This document shows positions 45,452-54,173 of a DNA stretch of 64,000 nucleotides, in pieces. The stretch comes from Aerococcaceae bacterium DSM 111176 (lineage in GTDB: Bacteria > Bacillota > Bacilli > Lactobacillales > Aerococcaceae), in assembly GCA_015863215.1 (NCBI GenBank), contig JACBXN010000001.1:62001-126000 (forward strand), in the 5' to 3' direction. Both the position numbers and the translations under genes were made by a program. Below the pieces are notes generated by a model that did no database searches, was not told the origin of the DNA, and worked only from the letters and a program-made list of their open reading frames with translations. Numbering within the stretch: the stretch's first letter is position 1; each line of letters opens with the position of its first letter.

Positions 45452-45479
45452 AAAAAAGCACCCGAAAATTCGAGTGCTT
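45452..45479 (-). terminator. Terminator of rplJ-rplL
   Basis: AAGCACCCGAA (45456-45466) pairs with TTCGAGTGCTT (45469-45479) with one mismatch, followed by TTTTTTATT on the minus strand. Confidence 0.8.
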
Positions 45480-45496
45480 GATAAATAATTATTAAA

Positions 45497-45865
45497 TTAT
45501 TTAGCTTCTGCTTTACCGCCAGCTTCTTCGATTGCAGCGATTAATGCGTCAGCATCTTCTTTAGAGATACCTTCTTTGATGATTGATGGAGCGCCATCAA
45601 CTAAGCCTTTAGCTTCTTTTAATCCTAAACCAGTTGCTTCACGAACTGCTTTGATTACTTTAATCTTAGCTGCTCCAGCGTCTTGTAATTCTACGTCAAA
45701 TTCAGTTTTCTCTTCTGCTGCTTCACCTGCACCAGCGCCTGCTGCTGCTACTGGAGCTGCGGCTGATACACCAAATTCTTCTTCGATTGCAGATACTAAG
45801 TCTGCTAATTCAATAATTGTTGACTCTTTTAAGTCAGCGATAATTTGCTCAATGTTTAATGCCAT
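45497..45865 (-). CDS. rplL: Ribosomal protein L7/L12
   Basis: A 122-residue stalk protein that recruits translation factors. N-terminal dimerisation helices (1-32), an Ala/Gly hinge ([12 protein letters not shown]) and the C-terminal domain with [20 protein letters not shown]-type residues are present. The ATG at 45865 is 9 bases from GGAGG. Last gene of rplJL. Confidence 0.98.
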   Translation of the reverse strand: MALNIEQIIADLKESTIIELADLVSAIEEEFGVSAAAPVAAAGAGAGEAAEEKTEFDVELQDAGAAKIKVIKAVREATGLGLKEAKGLVDGAPSIIKEGISKEDADALIAAIEEAGGKAEAK

Positions 45866-45916
45866 TGTTCATTTCCTCCGTTTTATGTATATTTTGATTG
45901 ATGTTAAATTGATAGA

Positions 45917-46426
45917 TTATGCTACTTCTTCTTCTTTTGCGTCTGCCACAGCTTTGACTGCGTAAGCAACGTTGCGGACAGGAGCTTGAAGTACTGATAG
46001 TAACATTGATAGTAAACCTTCGCGGTTTGGTAATGATGCCACTTTTTTGATCTCGTCAACAGTAACTATGTCACCGTTGATTGCGCCACCTTTAATTTCT
46101 AATGCTTCAGCGTTTTTTGCGAAGTCGTTAGCAATTCTTGCTGGTGTTACAACATCACCTGTACCGATAATAATTGCAGTAGGTCCTGCGAAGTTTTCGT
46201 TAAGACCTTCTAATTCAGCTGCTTCAGCTGCACGACGTAAAATAGTGTTTTTAACTACGTGCATTTCAACTTCTTCGTCACGTAATTGTTTACGTAAGTC
46301 AGTAACTTCCTCAACTGTTAAACCTAAATAGTCAACTACAACTACTGATGAAGCATCTTTTAATTTAGTAGCCATAACGTCTACTTGATTTGCTTTTTCT
46401 TCTCTAGATACAATTCTTCTTGCCAA
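45917..46426 (-). CDS. rplJ: Ribosomal protein L10
   Basis: A 169-residue protein that anchors L7/L12 dimers to the 50S subunit. [20 protein letters not shown] near residue 28 is the family signature. The start is TTG 46426, 10 bases after GGAGG. Expression is expected to be feedback-controlled through the L10 leader upstream. Confidence 0.97.
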   Translation of the reverse strand: MARRIVSREEKANQVDVMATKLKDASSVVVVDYLGLTVEEVTDLRKQLRDEEVEMHVVKNTILRRAAEAAELEGLNENFAGPTAIIIGTGDVVTPARIANDFAKNAEALEIKGGAINGDIVTVDEIKKVASLPNREGLLSMLLSVLQAPVRNVAYAVKAVADAKEEEVA

Positions 46427-46462
46427 TTCAATTTCACCTCCGTTAAGTTTAGATAGAGATTT

Positions 46463-46588
46463 TAATAAAAAAATCTCTATGTCGACTTAGACATAGAGAT
46501 ACATTCCAGGTTAATTGGAACTTCCTCGGTAAGAAATTAAGGCTAAGCCACTTACTGTCTTCGGTCGTTTTACACAAAGTGTATTTTA
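46463..46588 (-). ncRNA. L10 autoregulatory leader with intrinsic attenuator
   Basis: The minus-strand leader has the GACAGTAAGTGGCTTAGCC and TTACCGAGG blocks of the Firmicute L10 leader, which binds L10(L12)4. It ends in a terminator, ATCTCTATGTC with GACATAGAGAT (46473-46500), followed by TTTTTTT. The promoter is TTGACG (46606-46611) and TAAAAT (46583-46588), 17 bases apart. Confidence 0.85.
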
Positions 46589-46624
46589 TCGAATCTTAAT
46601 TGATTCGTCAATACTTTTATTTAA

Positions 46625-47323
46625 TTATTTTGTTTCTTCTACTTTATTGAAGCCAACTTTGATTCCAGGTCCCATTGTTGTTGATAATGTTGCTGAAATA
46701 ATGTAGCCACCTTTAACAGCTGCTGGACGTAAGCCTGCAATTTTTTCTTGTAAAGCTTTGATGTTCTCAGCTAATTGTTCTTCAGTAAATGAAACTTTAC
46801 CTACTGGAACGTTTACGATACCCGCTTTATCAGCACGGTATTGAACTTGACCAGCTTTGATGTCTGTAACAGCTTTTGTTACATCTGCTGTAACTGTTCC
46901 AGTTTTAGGGTTAGGCATTAAACCTTTAGGTCCTAAGACACGCCCTAAACGACCAACTTGTCCCATCATGTCAGGTGTTGCAACTAATACGTCGAAGTCT
47001 AACCATCCACCGTTGATTTTTTCAATGATGTCTGCTTCTCCAACAAAGTCTGCACCAGCATCTTTAGCTTCTTGAGCTTTTTCTCCAGATGCGATTACTA
47101 CGACTGTTTGAGTTTTACCAGTTCCGTGTGGTAATACCATAGCTCCACGGATTTGTTGGTCTGCTTGACGTACGTCAATGTTTAAGTTATATGATAAGTC
47201 AACTGTCTCATCGAAGTTTGCGTAGCTGATTTCTTTAGCTAATGCAATTGCTTCTGTTAGGCTATATTCGTTGTGACGGTCAACTTTTGCTAATGCTTCT
47301 GTATATTTTTTGTTTTTAGCCAT
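46625..47323 (-). CDS. rplA: Ribosomal protein L1
   Basis: A 232-residue protein of the L1 stalk, involved in E-site tRNA release and, in many bacteria, translational repression of its own operon. [15 protein letters not shown] near 68 and the signature [16 protein letters not shown] near 130 are present. It follows rplK after an 83-base gap. A TGGGAGGA element in that gap and in the rplK leader may be an L1 site, but that is weak. Confidence 0.97.
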   Translation of the reverse strand: MAKNKKYTEALAKVDRHNEYSLTEAIALAKEISYANFDETVDLSYNLNIDVRQADQQIRGAMVLPHGTGKTQTVVVIASGEKAQEAKDAGADFVGEADIIEKINGGWLDFDVLVATPDMMGQVGRLGRVLGPKGLMPNPKTGTVTADVTKAVTDIKAGQVQYRADKAGIVNVPVGKVSFTEEQLAENIKALQEKIAGLRPAAVKGGYIISATLSTTMGPGIKVGFNKVEETK

Positions 47324-47406
47324 TTAAATTTTCCTCCTATACTTGTGGTTTTAACGGTTCTTCCTCCCACACCCGATAGAATACGGGGCGAGAAGCTGCC
47401 TATTGC

Positions 47407-47832
47407 CTAGCCTTCTACAGTAATACCCATTGAACGAGCAGTACCTTCGACCATGCGCATTGCAGCTTCTACGTCTGCTGCATTTAAATCTGCCATTTTA
47501 GTTTCAGCAATTTCACGAACTTGGTCGCGTGTTACTGAAGCTACTTTGTTCTTGTTTGGTTCACCAGATGCTTTGTCGATTCCAGCAGCTTTCTTTAATA
47601 AAACTGGAGCTGGTGGAGTTTTTGTAATGAATGTAAATGAACGGTCTTCAAATACATCGATTACTACAGGGATGATCATCCCCATTTGATCTTGTGTACG
47701 TGCGTTAAATTCCTTTGTAAAAGCTACAATGTTAACACCCGCTTGTCCAAGTGCTGGACCTACTGGTGGAGCTGGGCTTGCTTGCCCCGCAGGAATTTGT
47801 AATTTAACTTGAGTAATGACTTTTTTAGCCAC
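47407..47832 (-). CDS. rplK: Ribosomal protein L11
   Basis: A 141-residue protein of the GTPase-associated centre. The start is the GTG at 47832, 8 bases from AAGGAGG, giving the usual [16 protein letters not shown]-terminus; the longer upstream frame reads through the leader. [15 protein letters not shown] near 20 is diagnostic. First gene of rplK-rplA. Confidence 0.97.
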   Translation of the reverse strand: MAKKVITQVKLQIPAGQASPAPPVGPALGQAGVNIVAFTKEFNARTQDQMGMIIPVVIDVFEDRSFTFITKTPPAPVLLKKAAGIDKASGEPNKNKVASVTRDQVREIAETKMADLNAADVEAAMRMVEGTARSMGITVEG

Positions 47833-47921
47833 GAAACATTCCTCCTTATTTTTTAAAATCGTGATGTGGTTAGCGGAGTTTTTCCTCCTCCCACTCATGT
47901 CCGGACTTTGCGAACTAATAC

Positions 47922-47949
47922 ATTATACCAAAATTAATATTTGTGTCAA
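47922..47949 (-). promoter_or_regulatory. rplK promoter
   Basis: TTGACA (47944-47949) and TATAAT (47922-47927) on the minus strand with a 16-base spacer, about 90 bases before the rplK start. Confidence 0.82.
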
Positions 47950-47987
47950 CACTTATTTATTAGAATGCTTGACTTTTTCTGTATTTA

Positions 47988-48023
47988 TGTAAAACAGAGG
48001 TTTTCAGACTCGAAAACCTCTGT
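47988..48023 (-). terminator. Terminator of the ptsG-EEP unit
   Basis: ACAGAGGTTTTC (47994-48005) pairs with GAAAACCTCTGT (48012-48023), followed by TTTACATAAA on the minus strand. Confidence 0.75.
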
Positions 48024-48035
48024 GGTATGCGCTTA

Positions 48036-48875
48036 TTAAACTTCCTGGATTGTAACATAAATTCCATAATGATCACTTACAACGGGATATTTCTCACCAT
48101 TAAATACAACTTCATATTTTTCGATGTTTGCTTTTTGATTAAAGAATTGATAATCAATTCTCTTTTGTTCATGATGATCGTCCCAACCAGCTATGGCATC
48201 CTCAACAGTAAATTCACCGATTGTTTGATCTGCTGAAATAAAACTGTCTTGAATGTCTATGTCACTTTCCATCATCAATTCATAACCTTCATTTTCAATC
48301 GAGGCTTCATTATTAAAGTCACCTAAAATTGCAAATTTGGTGTACTCTGAATTTTTGATGTAATTCTCAATCGCTTGCCATTCATTCTCAAAACCATTTT
48401 CCCACCATGAGTGATGTGTCGATAGGACAAGGAATTGACGTTGAAGGTCTTTGGCAACGAGTGCAAAGCGCGTATGATAATTTGAATAATCAAGCGTCTC
48501 TGAAAGATGTAAAGGTTCGGCTTCAAATGGATTTTTACTTAAAATCGCGACTCCTTCATCGTAAGTCTCAAAGCCAATATGAGTCGGCGCGAACGACCAA
48601 TAATACTTTTGGTTCTTGTGTTTCAGCTTTTCGACCAATTGAATTGCGTAATTCGTCTCTTTAATCGGAACATCAAAGTATTGTTTCGTTGTTTGGATAT
48701 AGTTTGACGCCACTAATAATTCATCTGAAACTACCTTATCATCTATTTCTTGCGCTACTTCTTGTAATGCAATATAGTCGATGTCTTGTCTGACAATAAA
48801 ATCGACAATCTCATTCATTTTATCATCAAGCTGCTCTTCTATCCTACCATGAACATTTAATGTTAATAAGCGCAT
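48036..48875 (-). CDS. Endonuclease/exonuclease/phosphatase family hydrolase
   Basis: A 279-residue metal-dependent hydrolase of the EEP fold. LNVHG at the start, LQEVAQ near 37, GDFNNEA near 174 and SDHYG near 268 give the catalytic set. There is no signal peptide, so a secreted sphingomyelinase is unlikely; a cytosolic phosphodiesterase acting on nucleic acid or a small molecule is more plausible. It starts 14 bases after ptsG and is probably co-transcribed, so a link to sugar metabolism is possible. The ATG at 48875 suits the AGGAGG better than the one at 48878. Confidence 0.78.
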   Translation of the reverse strand: MRLLTLNVHGRIEEQLDDKMNEIVDFIVRQDIDYIALQEVAQEIDDKVVSDELLVASNYIQTTKQYFDVPIKETNYAIQLVEKLKHKNQKYYWSFAPTHIGFETYDEGVAILSKNPFEAEPLHLSETLDYSNYHTRFALVAKDLQRQFLVLSTHHSWWENGFENEWQAIENYIKNSEYTKFAILGDFNNEASIENEGYELMMESDIDIQDSFISADQTIGEFTVEDAIAGWDDHHEQKRIDYQFFNQKANIEKYEVVFNGEKYPVVSDHYGIYVTIQEV

Positions 48876-48889
48876 CATAGCCTCCTAAT

Positions 48890-51043
48890 TTACATTGAAT
48901 ATGTACCAATCTTATCTCCTGCTTCAACATTTCCTGTTTTTTCTACATTGAATGCTTGAAGATCATCCGTATTTGTCCATACTGTTACAATTGTTGTTTC
49001 ACGGCCATTTTCTTGAACTTTTTCAATATCCATCGTTCCAATTGGATCACCGTAATCAACCATTTGTCCTTCTTCAACTACTAAATCAAATGGTTCTCCT
49101 TGAAGTTCAACTGTATCTAACCCCATGTGAATGAGTACTTCACCACCATTATCTGTTTTAACTGTAATGGCGTGTTTAGTATCAAAGATAGATACAATTT
49201 CACCTTTAACTGGTGATACAACTTGATTTGTCGTCGGATTTAATCCAAATCCGTCACCCATCATCTTTTGTCCGAAAACGCTGTCATTGACTTGTTCAAT
49301 CGGAATAATTTCACCAAGTCCTGGGGCTACGAAATAGTCTTCAATTGCTTCTTTCTCGACATTATTAGTAGTGTCTGTGGCACTCACTGTTTCCATTGCT
49401 GGAATTTCTTGACCACTTGCTAAGACATCTTGAATATCTGATTTAAGTACGTCAGCTTTCGTTCCATATACAGCTTGTACTCCACCATCTTTATTAATTA
49501 AGCCACGAGCACCATTTTTTGACCATGCATCTTGATTTCCTACCAATGCATTATCTTTTACGGTTACTCTTAAGCGTGTCATACATGCATCAACGTTTGT
49601 AATATTATCTGGTCCACCTAATAGGTGAATAATATTATATACTTGTTGGTCTGCATCCACTGCTTCATTATCTGCAGTGTCTCCACCTTCATAATTTCCA
49701 TTACGTCCTGGTGTTGCATAGTTAAATTTCTTAATGAAGAAGCTTGCAATAAAGTATGATAAAACACCAAATACTAGCGTGACAATCACAAAGTTAAGTA
49801 GATCTCCAGCTATACCACCATTAAAGATAAGTGGGATACGTGTTAATAATTCAATACTACCAAATGAATGGACACGTAAATTAATTAAATCTGCCATTGC
49901 AAATGCTAAACCTTGAATCACAGCATACACTACATAAAGTGGCATTGCCGCGAACATGAATAAGAATTCAATCGGTTCTGTTACACCCGTTAAGAATGTA
50001 GCTAAACCAGCTGATAAGTACATTGATCTAAATCCATCACGTTTATCTTTGTCAACGTTACGATACATTGCATAAGCAAATCCAATAACAATTCCCATTG
50101 AACCAATCATTTGTCCAACTTTAAATCTTGCTGGAGTGACTGTTGAGATTAATTCATTATAAGCGGCTGTATCTCCGGCTCCTCTAAAGTTCGCTAAGTC
50201 AGTAATCCATGCAAACCATAATGGGTCTTGCCCGTAAACCATATTCCCTGCATTTGCTCCAGTTAGTACTTCATACGCTCCACCTAAATCCGTGTAGTTA
50301 ATTGGAATTGTTAATAAGTGGTGTAAACCAAATGGTAATAATAGACGTTCGAAGAATCCGAATAGGAATGGCCCTACAAATGGTGCAGTATCTTGCGAAC
50401 TCGCAATCCATACACCAAAGCTATTAATTGCACCTTGGATGGTTGGCCAAACAATCGCCATAATTAATGCAACAATGGCTGATCTGAAAATAACCACAAA
50501 TGGTACGAAACGTTTACCATTAAAGAATGATAATGCATCTGGTAATTTACGGAAGTTATAGTAACTATTATAAGCCGTCGCACCAACGAAACCTGCAATA
50601 ATACCAACGAATACTCCCATATTAAGTGCAGGGGCTTCTAATACCGATGTAAAGTAACCCTCTACAGGAATTTCTTGACCAAATAACGTAGTTGTAACTG
50701 CTTCAACATCACCAATCATATCGCCCGTAACACCAAAGATTGCCCCTGTTATACGGTTGATTAAAATAAATGCAATAATCGCCGCGAAGGCACCACCTGC
50801 ACGGTCTTTTGCCCAACTACCACCAATTGCCACTGCGAAGAGTACATGTAAGTTACCAATAATTGCCCAACCAATCTCTGCAGTAATTGCACCTAATTGA
50901 GTTAAAAAGGCAATATCTGGTCCTAGCATTGGTATAACTGCCCCAATACTTATCATAATACCCGCTGCAGGCATTACGGCGATAACACTCATTAGTGACT
51001 TACCGAATTGCTGCCAAAACTCAAACGAAAATATTCGTTTCAT
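48890..51043 (-). CDS. ptsG: PTS glucose-type transporter EIICBA
   Basis: A 717-residue phosphotransferase permease that imports and phosphorylates glucose. The EIIC membrane domain spans about 1-430, the EIIB domain carries its phospho-cysteine in DACMTRLRV near 482, and the EIIA domain has the phospho-His in EVLIHMGLDTVEL near 645. The single-chain C-B-A order matches the Bacillus PtsG family. The start is ATG 51043, 7 bases from GGGAGG. The promoter region is duplicated in tandem. Glucose is the likely but unproven substrate. Confidence 0.92.
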   Translation of the reverse strand: MKRIFSFEFWQQFGKSLMSVIAVMPAAGIMISIGAVIPMLGPDIAFLTQLGAITAEIGWAIIGNLHVLFAVAIGGSWAKDRAGGAFAAIIAFILINRITGAIFGVTGDMIGDVEAVTTTLFGQEIPVEGYFTSVLEAPALNMGVFVGIIAGFVGATAYNSYYNFRKLPDALSFFNGKRFVPFVVIFRSAIVALIMAIVWPTIQGAINSFGVWIASSQDTAPFVGPFLFGFFERLLLPFGLHHLLTIPINYTDLGGAYEVLTGANAGNMVYGQDPLWFAWITDLANFRGAGDTAAYNELISTVTPARFKVGQMIGSMGIVIGFAYAMYRNVDKDKRDGFRSMYLSAGLATFLTGVTEPIEFLFMFAAMPLYVVYAVIQGLAFAMADLINLRVHSFGSIELLTRIPLIFNGGIAGDLLNFVIVTLVFGVLSYFIASFFIKKFNYATPGRNGNYEGGDTADNEAVDADQQVYNIIHLLGGPDNITNVDACMTRLRVTVKDNALVGNQDAWSKNGARGLINKDGGVQAVYGTKADVLKSDIQDVLASGQEIPAMETVSATDTTNNVEKEAIEDYFVAPGLGEIIPIEQVNDSVFGQKMMGDGFGLNPTTNQVVSPVKGEIVSIFDTKHAITVKTDNGGEVLIHMGLDTVELQGEPFDLVVEEGQMVDYGDPIGTMDIEKVQENGRETTIVTVWTNTDDLQAFNVEKTGNVEAGDKIGTYSM

Positions 51044-51068
51044 TTTAATTCCTCCCATTTCATTTTGT

Positions 51069-51110
51069 GATTTCATTATACTTTAAATTTTATGAAAACG
51101 TTAGCATAAA
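51069..51110 (-). promoter_or_regulatory. ptsG proximal promoter with cre site (copy 1)
   Basis: A TATAAT (minus strand, near 51077-51082) lies about 35 bases before the ptsG start; the -35 is poor. TGAAAACGTTAGCA (plus strand 51093-51106) fits the cre consensus TGWAARCGYTWNCA fully and overlaps the -35 region, implying CcpA control. An identical distal copy lies 300 bases upstream (cre at 51393-51406). Confidence 0.72.
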
Positions 51111-51201
51111 CCACAATTTTAATTAAACTCTCACGAAAAGAACGTTTTCTTCTCTTTTTTTAAGGTGCAAACGATTGTATACGGTATATAAATAAAAAAA
51201 G

Positions 51202-51240
51202 ACTCCGATCGAATTCACAAACTTTGAATTCAATCGGAGT
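51202..51240 (-). terminator. Terminator, duplicated copy 1
   Basis: ACTCCGAT and GAATTC arms (from 51202) pair with GAATTC and ATCGGAGT (to 51240) around one mismatch, with TTTTTTTATT next on the minus strand. It now terminates any transcript from the distal ptsG promoter. Confidence 0.82.
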
Positions 51241-51246
51241 TTAAAT

Positions 51247-51363
51247 TTATTGTTCTTCTTTTAATTGTTTACGTTGGAAATAGAACACTCGAATGTATAA
51301 TCCTACTGTTATGATTAATCCAACCCCTGCGACAATAGCTAAGATATTATCTACCCATTTCAT
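51247..51363 (-). pseudogene. Duplicated 3' fragment of the downstream membrane protein gene
   Basis: The last 36 codons of the 51547-52299 gene are repeated here. By chance an ATG at 51363 in the copied ptsG leader is in frame, giving a 38-residue frame starting MKWVDN and ending KQLKEEQ. No ribosome site precedes it, so expression is doubtful. Confidence 0.8.
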
Positions 51364-51501
51364 TTTGTGATTTCATTATACTTTAAATTTTATGAAAACG
51401 TTAGCATAAACCACAATTTTAATTAAACTCTCACGAAAAGAACGTTTTCTTCTCTTTTTTTAAGGTGCAAACGATTGTATACGGTATATAAATAAAAAAA
51501 G

Positions 51502-51540
51502 ACTCCGATCGAATTCACAAACTTTGAATTCAATCGGAGT
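51502..51540 (-). terminator. Terminator of nusG and membrane protein genes (copy 2)
   Basis: The same hairpin as at 51202-51240 sits 6 bases after the intact stop codon at 51547 and is followed by TTTTTTTATT on the minus strand. Confidence 0.85.
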
Positions 51541-51546
51541 TTAAAT

Positions 51547-52299
51547 TTATTGTTCTTCTTTTAATTGTTTACGTTGGAAATAGAACACTCGAATGTATAA
51601 TCCTACTGTTATGATTAATCCAACCCCTGCGACAATAGCTAAGATATTATCTACATTTAACCAGCGTACTAATAAACCAGCTAAATAGACAACCGCAGGT
51701 AACATCACTAACTCATTACCATATTTAACATAGATAAAGGTAACACTTGCAATCAAGGCGATAACTAAAGCTATTGTAAACCAAATCTCAATCGTTGCTG
51801 AGATTTGGACATTTGTAAAAATTGCTAGACCCATCAACAATAATGTTTGAGTAATTCCCATCGCCAGTCCAATCGGCATCTTCAACCACGATTGGTTACG
51901 TAATTGCGCCTTACCACTAATTAAACGAACCATATTTAAAATAGTATTCGTCATGAAAACTGAAACTAAGAAATAGACCAAATCAGAACCATTTATCCAG
52001 GCAATAATCCATACAATGGTAAAGAATAAAGCTTGAATATAGAAAGGTCGAATAAATATTTTATACAAGTCTTGTTGTCCCTTTTGAACCATTCCCATTC
52101 GAATAACAATCCAGGTAAATGAAACAAGGAGGATATTAATAAGTAACCAAACAAACCATTCAGCTGCGACAAATGCAGGCGTATTTTGAAAGAATCCAGC
52201 GGTAATTGCTGTTTCCCCTAGGCCGCCAAAGCGACCAATTAAATATGCGCCCCATAATAAAACTACTAAGATACGTTCAAACCAAACACTTTTAAACAT
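51547..52299 (-). CDS. Unrecognised polytopic membrane protein
   Basis: A 250-residue protein with seven or so hydrophobic helices, short loops and a basic tail (YFQRKQLKEEQ). I do not recognise the family and see no catalytic motif. The start codon is 1 base after the nusG stop, with no strong ribosome site of its own, so it is likely translated by coupling to nusG. A membrane gene directly after nusG is not part of the standard Lactobacillales order. Its 3' end was captured in the adjacent 300-bp duplication. Confidence 0.7.
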   Translation of the reverse strand: MFKSVWFERILVVLLWGAYLIGRFGGLGETAITAGFFQNTPAFVAAEWFVWLLINILLVSFTWIVIRMGMVQKGQQDLYKIFIRPFYIQALFFTIVWIIAWINGSDLVYFLVSVFMTNTILNMVRLISGKAQLRNQSWLKMPIGLAMGITQTLLLMGLAIFTNVQISATIEIWFTIALVIALIASVTFIYVKYGNELVMLPAVVYLAGLLVRWLNVDNILAIVAGVGLIITVGLYIRVFYFQRKQLKEEQ

Positions 52300-52300
52300 A

Positions 52301-52843
52301 CTAGTCTGCTTTCTTAACTTGGAAGAAGTCTAACTCGGCAATCGTTTCACGGCCGAACATTTCGATAACTACTTTAAGTTTTTGGTGCTCATTATTAATC
52401 TCTTCGATTAAACCACCCATACCAGCGAATGCTCCATCAATGATCTCAACATTTTCGCCAACTTCAACATTTAATGCAACGTTCTTACGTTCTAATTGTT
52501 TTGCACCTAAGATTTGAGCAACTTCTTCGTCTAATAATGGCGCTGGTTTACTACCTGCTCCATGAGACCCAACGAATCCAGTTACACCTGGAGTGTTACG
52601 TACAATAAACCATGCCTCATCTGACATGACCATTTCCACTAACACATAACCAGGGAATGTTTTTTCAATACGTGTTTTTGCAACACCGTCTTTTACTTCT
52701 GTAACCTCTTCTTCGGGTACTTCAACACGGAAGATATTCTCCTCCATCTCCATACTCTCTTTACGTAGGTCGATGTTTTCTTTTACTTTATTTTCATAAC
52801 CTGAGTATGTATGTAAAACATACCATTCTTTTTGTCCGCTCAT
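52301..52843 (-). CDS. nusG: Transcription elongation/antitermination factor NusG
   Basis: A 180-residue NusG with the N-terminal NGN domain (EWYVLHTYSGYENKVKENI at the start, TFPGYVLVEMVMSDEAWF near 65) and the C-terminal KOW domain (GENVEIIDGAFAGMGGLIEEI near 128). An RNA polymerase-associated factor for pausing and ribosome coupling. Length is standard. A short terminator-like hairpin separates it from secE. Confidence 0.97.
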   Translation of the reverse strand: MSGQKEWYVLHTYSGYENKVKENIDLRKESMEMEENIFRVEVPEEEVTEVKDGVAKTRIEKTFPGYVLVEMVMSDEAWFIVRNTPGVTGFVGSHGAGSKPAPLLDEEVAQILGAKQLERKNVALNVEVGENVEIIDGAFAGMGGLIEEINNEHQKLKVVIEMFGRETIAELDFFQVKKAD

Positions 52844-52882
52844 TATATTGTCCTTTCTATCATTAGTCTATTCCTTTGTACA

Positions 52883-52911
52883 TAAAAAACCTACCACATT
52901 TGTTGGGTAGG
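52883..52911 (-). terminator. Terminator-like hairpin between secE and nusG
   Basis: CCTACC (52890-52895) pairs with GGTAGG (52906-52911), followed by TTTTTTATG on the minus strand. secE and nusG are usually co-transcribed, so this may be a partial attenuator. Confidence 0.65.
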
Positions 52912-52963
52912 CAGCGATAATATTATATCATGTTTATGTTTATTTGCCTAGAAAATAAGTATC

Positions 52964-53137
52964 TTATAAGCTAATAAACCAGTTTACTAACCATGCAAAT
53001 CCATTGTCTGTTAGTGTAAAGTATAGTGCAAAAAATGCAATCATAAAGATGATAATCCAAGTAAAACGATTTGATTCTTTTAAACCTGGCCAAGTTACTT
53101 TACTCATTTCTTGTCCGACTTCTTTAAAATATTTCAT
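52964..53137 (-). CDS. secE: Preprotein translocase subunit SecE
   Basis: A 57-residue single-span translocon subunit, too short for routine frame calling. It reads MKYFKEVGQEMSKVTWPG, then a basic patch (KESNRF) and one hydrophobic helix (about 24-50). The KVTWP motif and placement between rpmG and nusG are diagnostic. The ATG at 53137 is 11 bases from GGAGG. Confidence 0.95.
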   Translation of the reverse strand: MKYFKEVGQEMSKVTWPGLKESNRFTWIIIFMIAFFALYFTLTDNGFAWLVNWFISL

Positions 53138-53165
53138 GAAATGTTATTCCTCCAATTAGCAAACT

Positions 53166-53321
53166 TTATTTCGTTTCTTTGTGTAAAGTGTGTTTATTAC
53201 AATATTTACAGAATTTCTTAACTTCTAAACGCGTTGTTTGACCAGTCTGTGTCGGTGTCATTGAGTAATTGCGTTGGCCACAGACTGTGCATGCTAAAGC
53301 GCCTTTACGTTGTTTAGCCAC
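53166..53321 (-). CDS. rpmG: Ribosomal protein L33
   Basis: A 51-residue protein starting at GTG 53321, 6 bases from AGGAGGG. It holds two CxxC pairs (CTVC and CKYC), so it is the zinc-binding L33 form, and a [17 protein letters not shown] core. Located as usual before secE. Zinc-binding L33 is often backed by a zinc-free paralogue; none is in this window. Confidence 0.95.
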   Translation of the reverse strand: MAKQRKGALACTVCGQRNYSMTPTQTGQTTRLEVKKFCKYCNKHTLHKETK

Positions 53322-53354
53322 AGGCAACCCTCCTAATTAATTTCATACCTTATC

Positions 53355-53384
53355 ATAATATAAAATAAACTTCCTCTTTGTCAA
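53355..53384 (-). promoter_or_regulatory. Promoter of rpmG-secE(-nusG)
   Basis: TTGACA (53379-53384) is followed by TATATT at 16 bases (53357-53362) or TATTAT at 18 bases (53355-53360) on the minus strand. Confidence 0.78.
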
Positions 53385-53439
53385 GGAAAGTTTCTATTTA
53401 CTTCCATTTAGTTTGTCTAGCGTCGATATTTCCTGAAAT

Positions 53440-53489
53440 AAATTAAATCGCACAAAATCAATGAATAAGTATCAGTGATTTTATGCGAT
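53440..53489 (-). terminator. Terminator of the cysS-sigH operon
   Basis: A 14-bp stem (53447-53460 with 53476-53489) is complete as minus-strand RNA with one G-U pair; as DNA it has one mismatch. TTTAATTTATT follows. It closes the transcript before rpmG. Confidence 0.72.
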
Positions 53490-53530
53490 CCATATTGATC
53501 ATTTTATAATTTATTCTTATTTCTAGTTGA

Positions 53531-54145
53531 TTAATCAAATAATAAATCGTCAAAATTTTGACGGTATTTACGGTGGAGATATCTTGTTTGATTCAAGGTA
53601 TATCCTGTTTCATCTGAAATTTCTTTAATAGAATGCCCTTTTGCGCATAAATAAATATGATAGCCTTCTTTATCCTCTAAATTACTTACATAGTCCTCAA
53701 AAACCTCTTTAACAACAGAAATATCTTCCCCAGTGAGTACGGTTGATTTAATATAATTTTCTAAAGTCTCACGAGAGTAGTCGCTTTGATAAAATGGATC
53801 GTTCATTGAAATATCCATCCAACTCTTTCCTAGGCCACGCTTGGCTGTGTAATATTTCTTAATCAGTGTTAATATGTGCCGTCTGACTAATACCGCGTAA
53901 TAAGAGACGAAATATGACTTCTTATTTATATCATATTTTAAGACTGCTTGGTACAAAGCAATCACACACTCTTGGTATAAGTCATCAAACTCAATGTGTT
54001 GCTGGGTATACCGACGTACGGTAGAACGTATTAGTGGTTCTACTCGTTTAATTAAGTATCCAAATAATTCTTCATTAAAGTCTTCCTGTAAGCTTAATAC
54101 AATCTCTTCTAGTGAGGATTGATCATCAAACATGACTGTTTCCAT
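53531..54145 (-). CDS. sigH: Sigma-70 family factor, SigH-like
   Basis: A 204-residue sigma factor. Region 2 includes FDDLYQECVIALYQAVLKYD near residue 55 and region 4 has the helix-turn-helix HSIKEISDETGYTLNQTRYLHRKYRQ near 170. Its position between rae1 and rpmG matches sigH of Bacillus. In non-sporulating cocci the homologue may direct competence genes; that is inference. Two ATGs are possible at the start. Confidence 0.82.
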   Translation of the reverse strand: METVMFDDQSSLEEIVLSLQEDFNEELFGYLIKRVEPLIRSTVRRYTQQHIEFDDLYQECVIALYQAVLKYDINKKSYFVSYYAVLVRRHILTLIKKYYTAKRGLGKSWMDISMNDPFYQSDYSRETLENYIKSTVLTGEDISVVKEVFEDYVSNLEDKEGYHIYLCAKGHSIKEISDETGYTLNQTRYLHRKYRQNFDDLLFD

Positions 54146-54173
54146 TACGGGCTCCTAAATTTATTAAGGAAAG

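Larger units (their letters stand above)
51055..51654. repeat. Perfect 300-bp tandem duplication upstream of ptsG
   Basis: Bases 51055-51354 and 51355-51654 are identical throughout. Each copy holds the last 36 codons of the neighbouring membrane protein gene, its terminator and the whole ptsG promoter. The result is two terminators and two ptsG promoters in series. Zero divergence means a very recent event or an assembly artefact. Confidence 0.95.
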
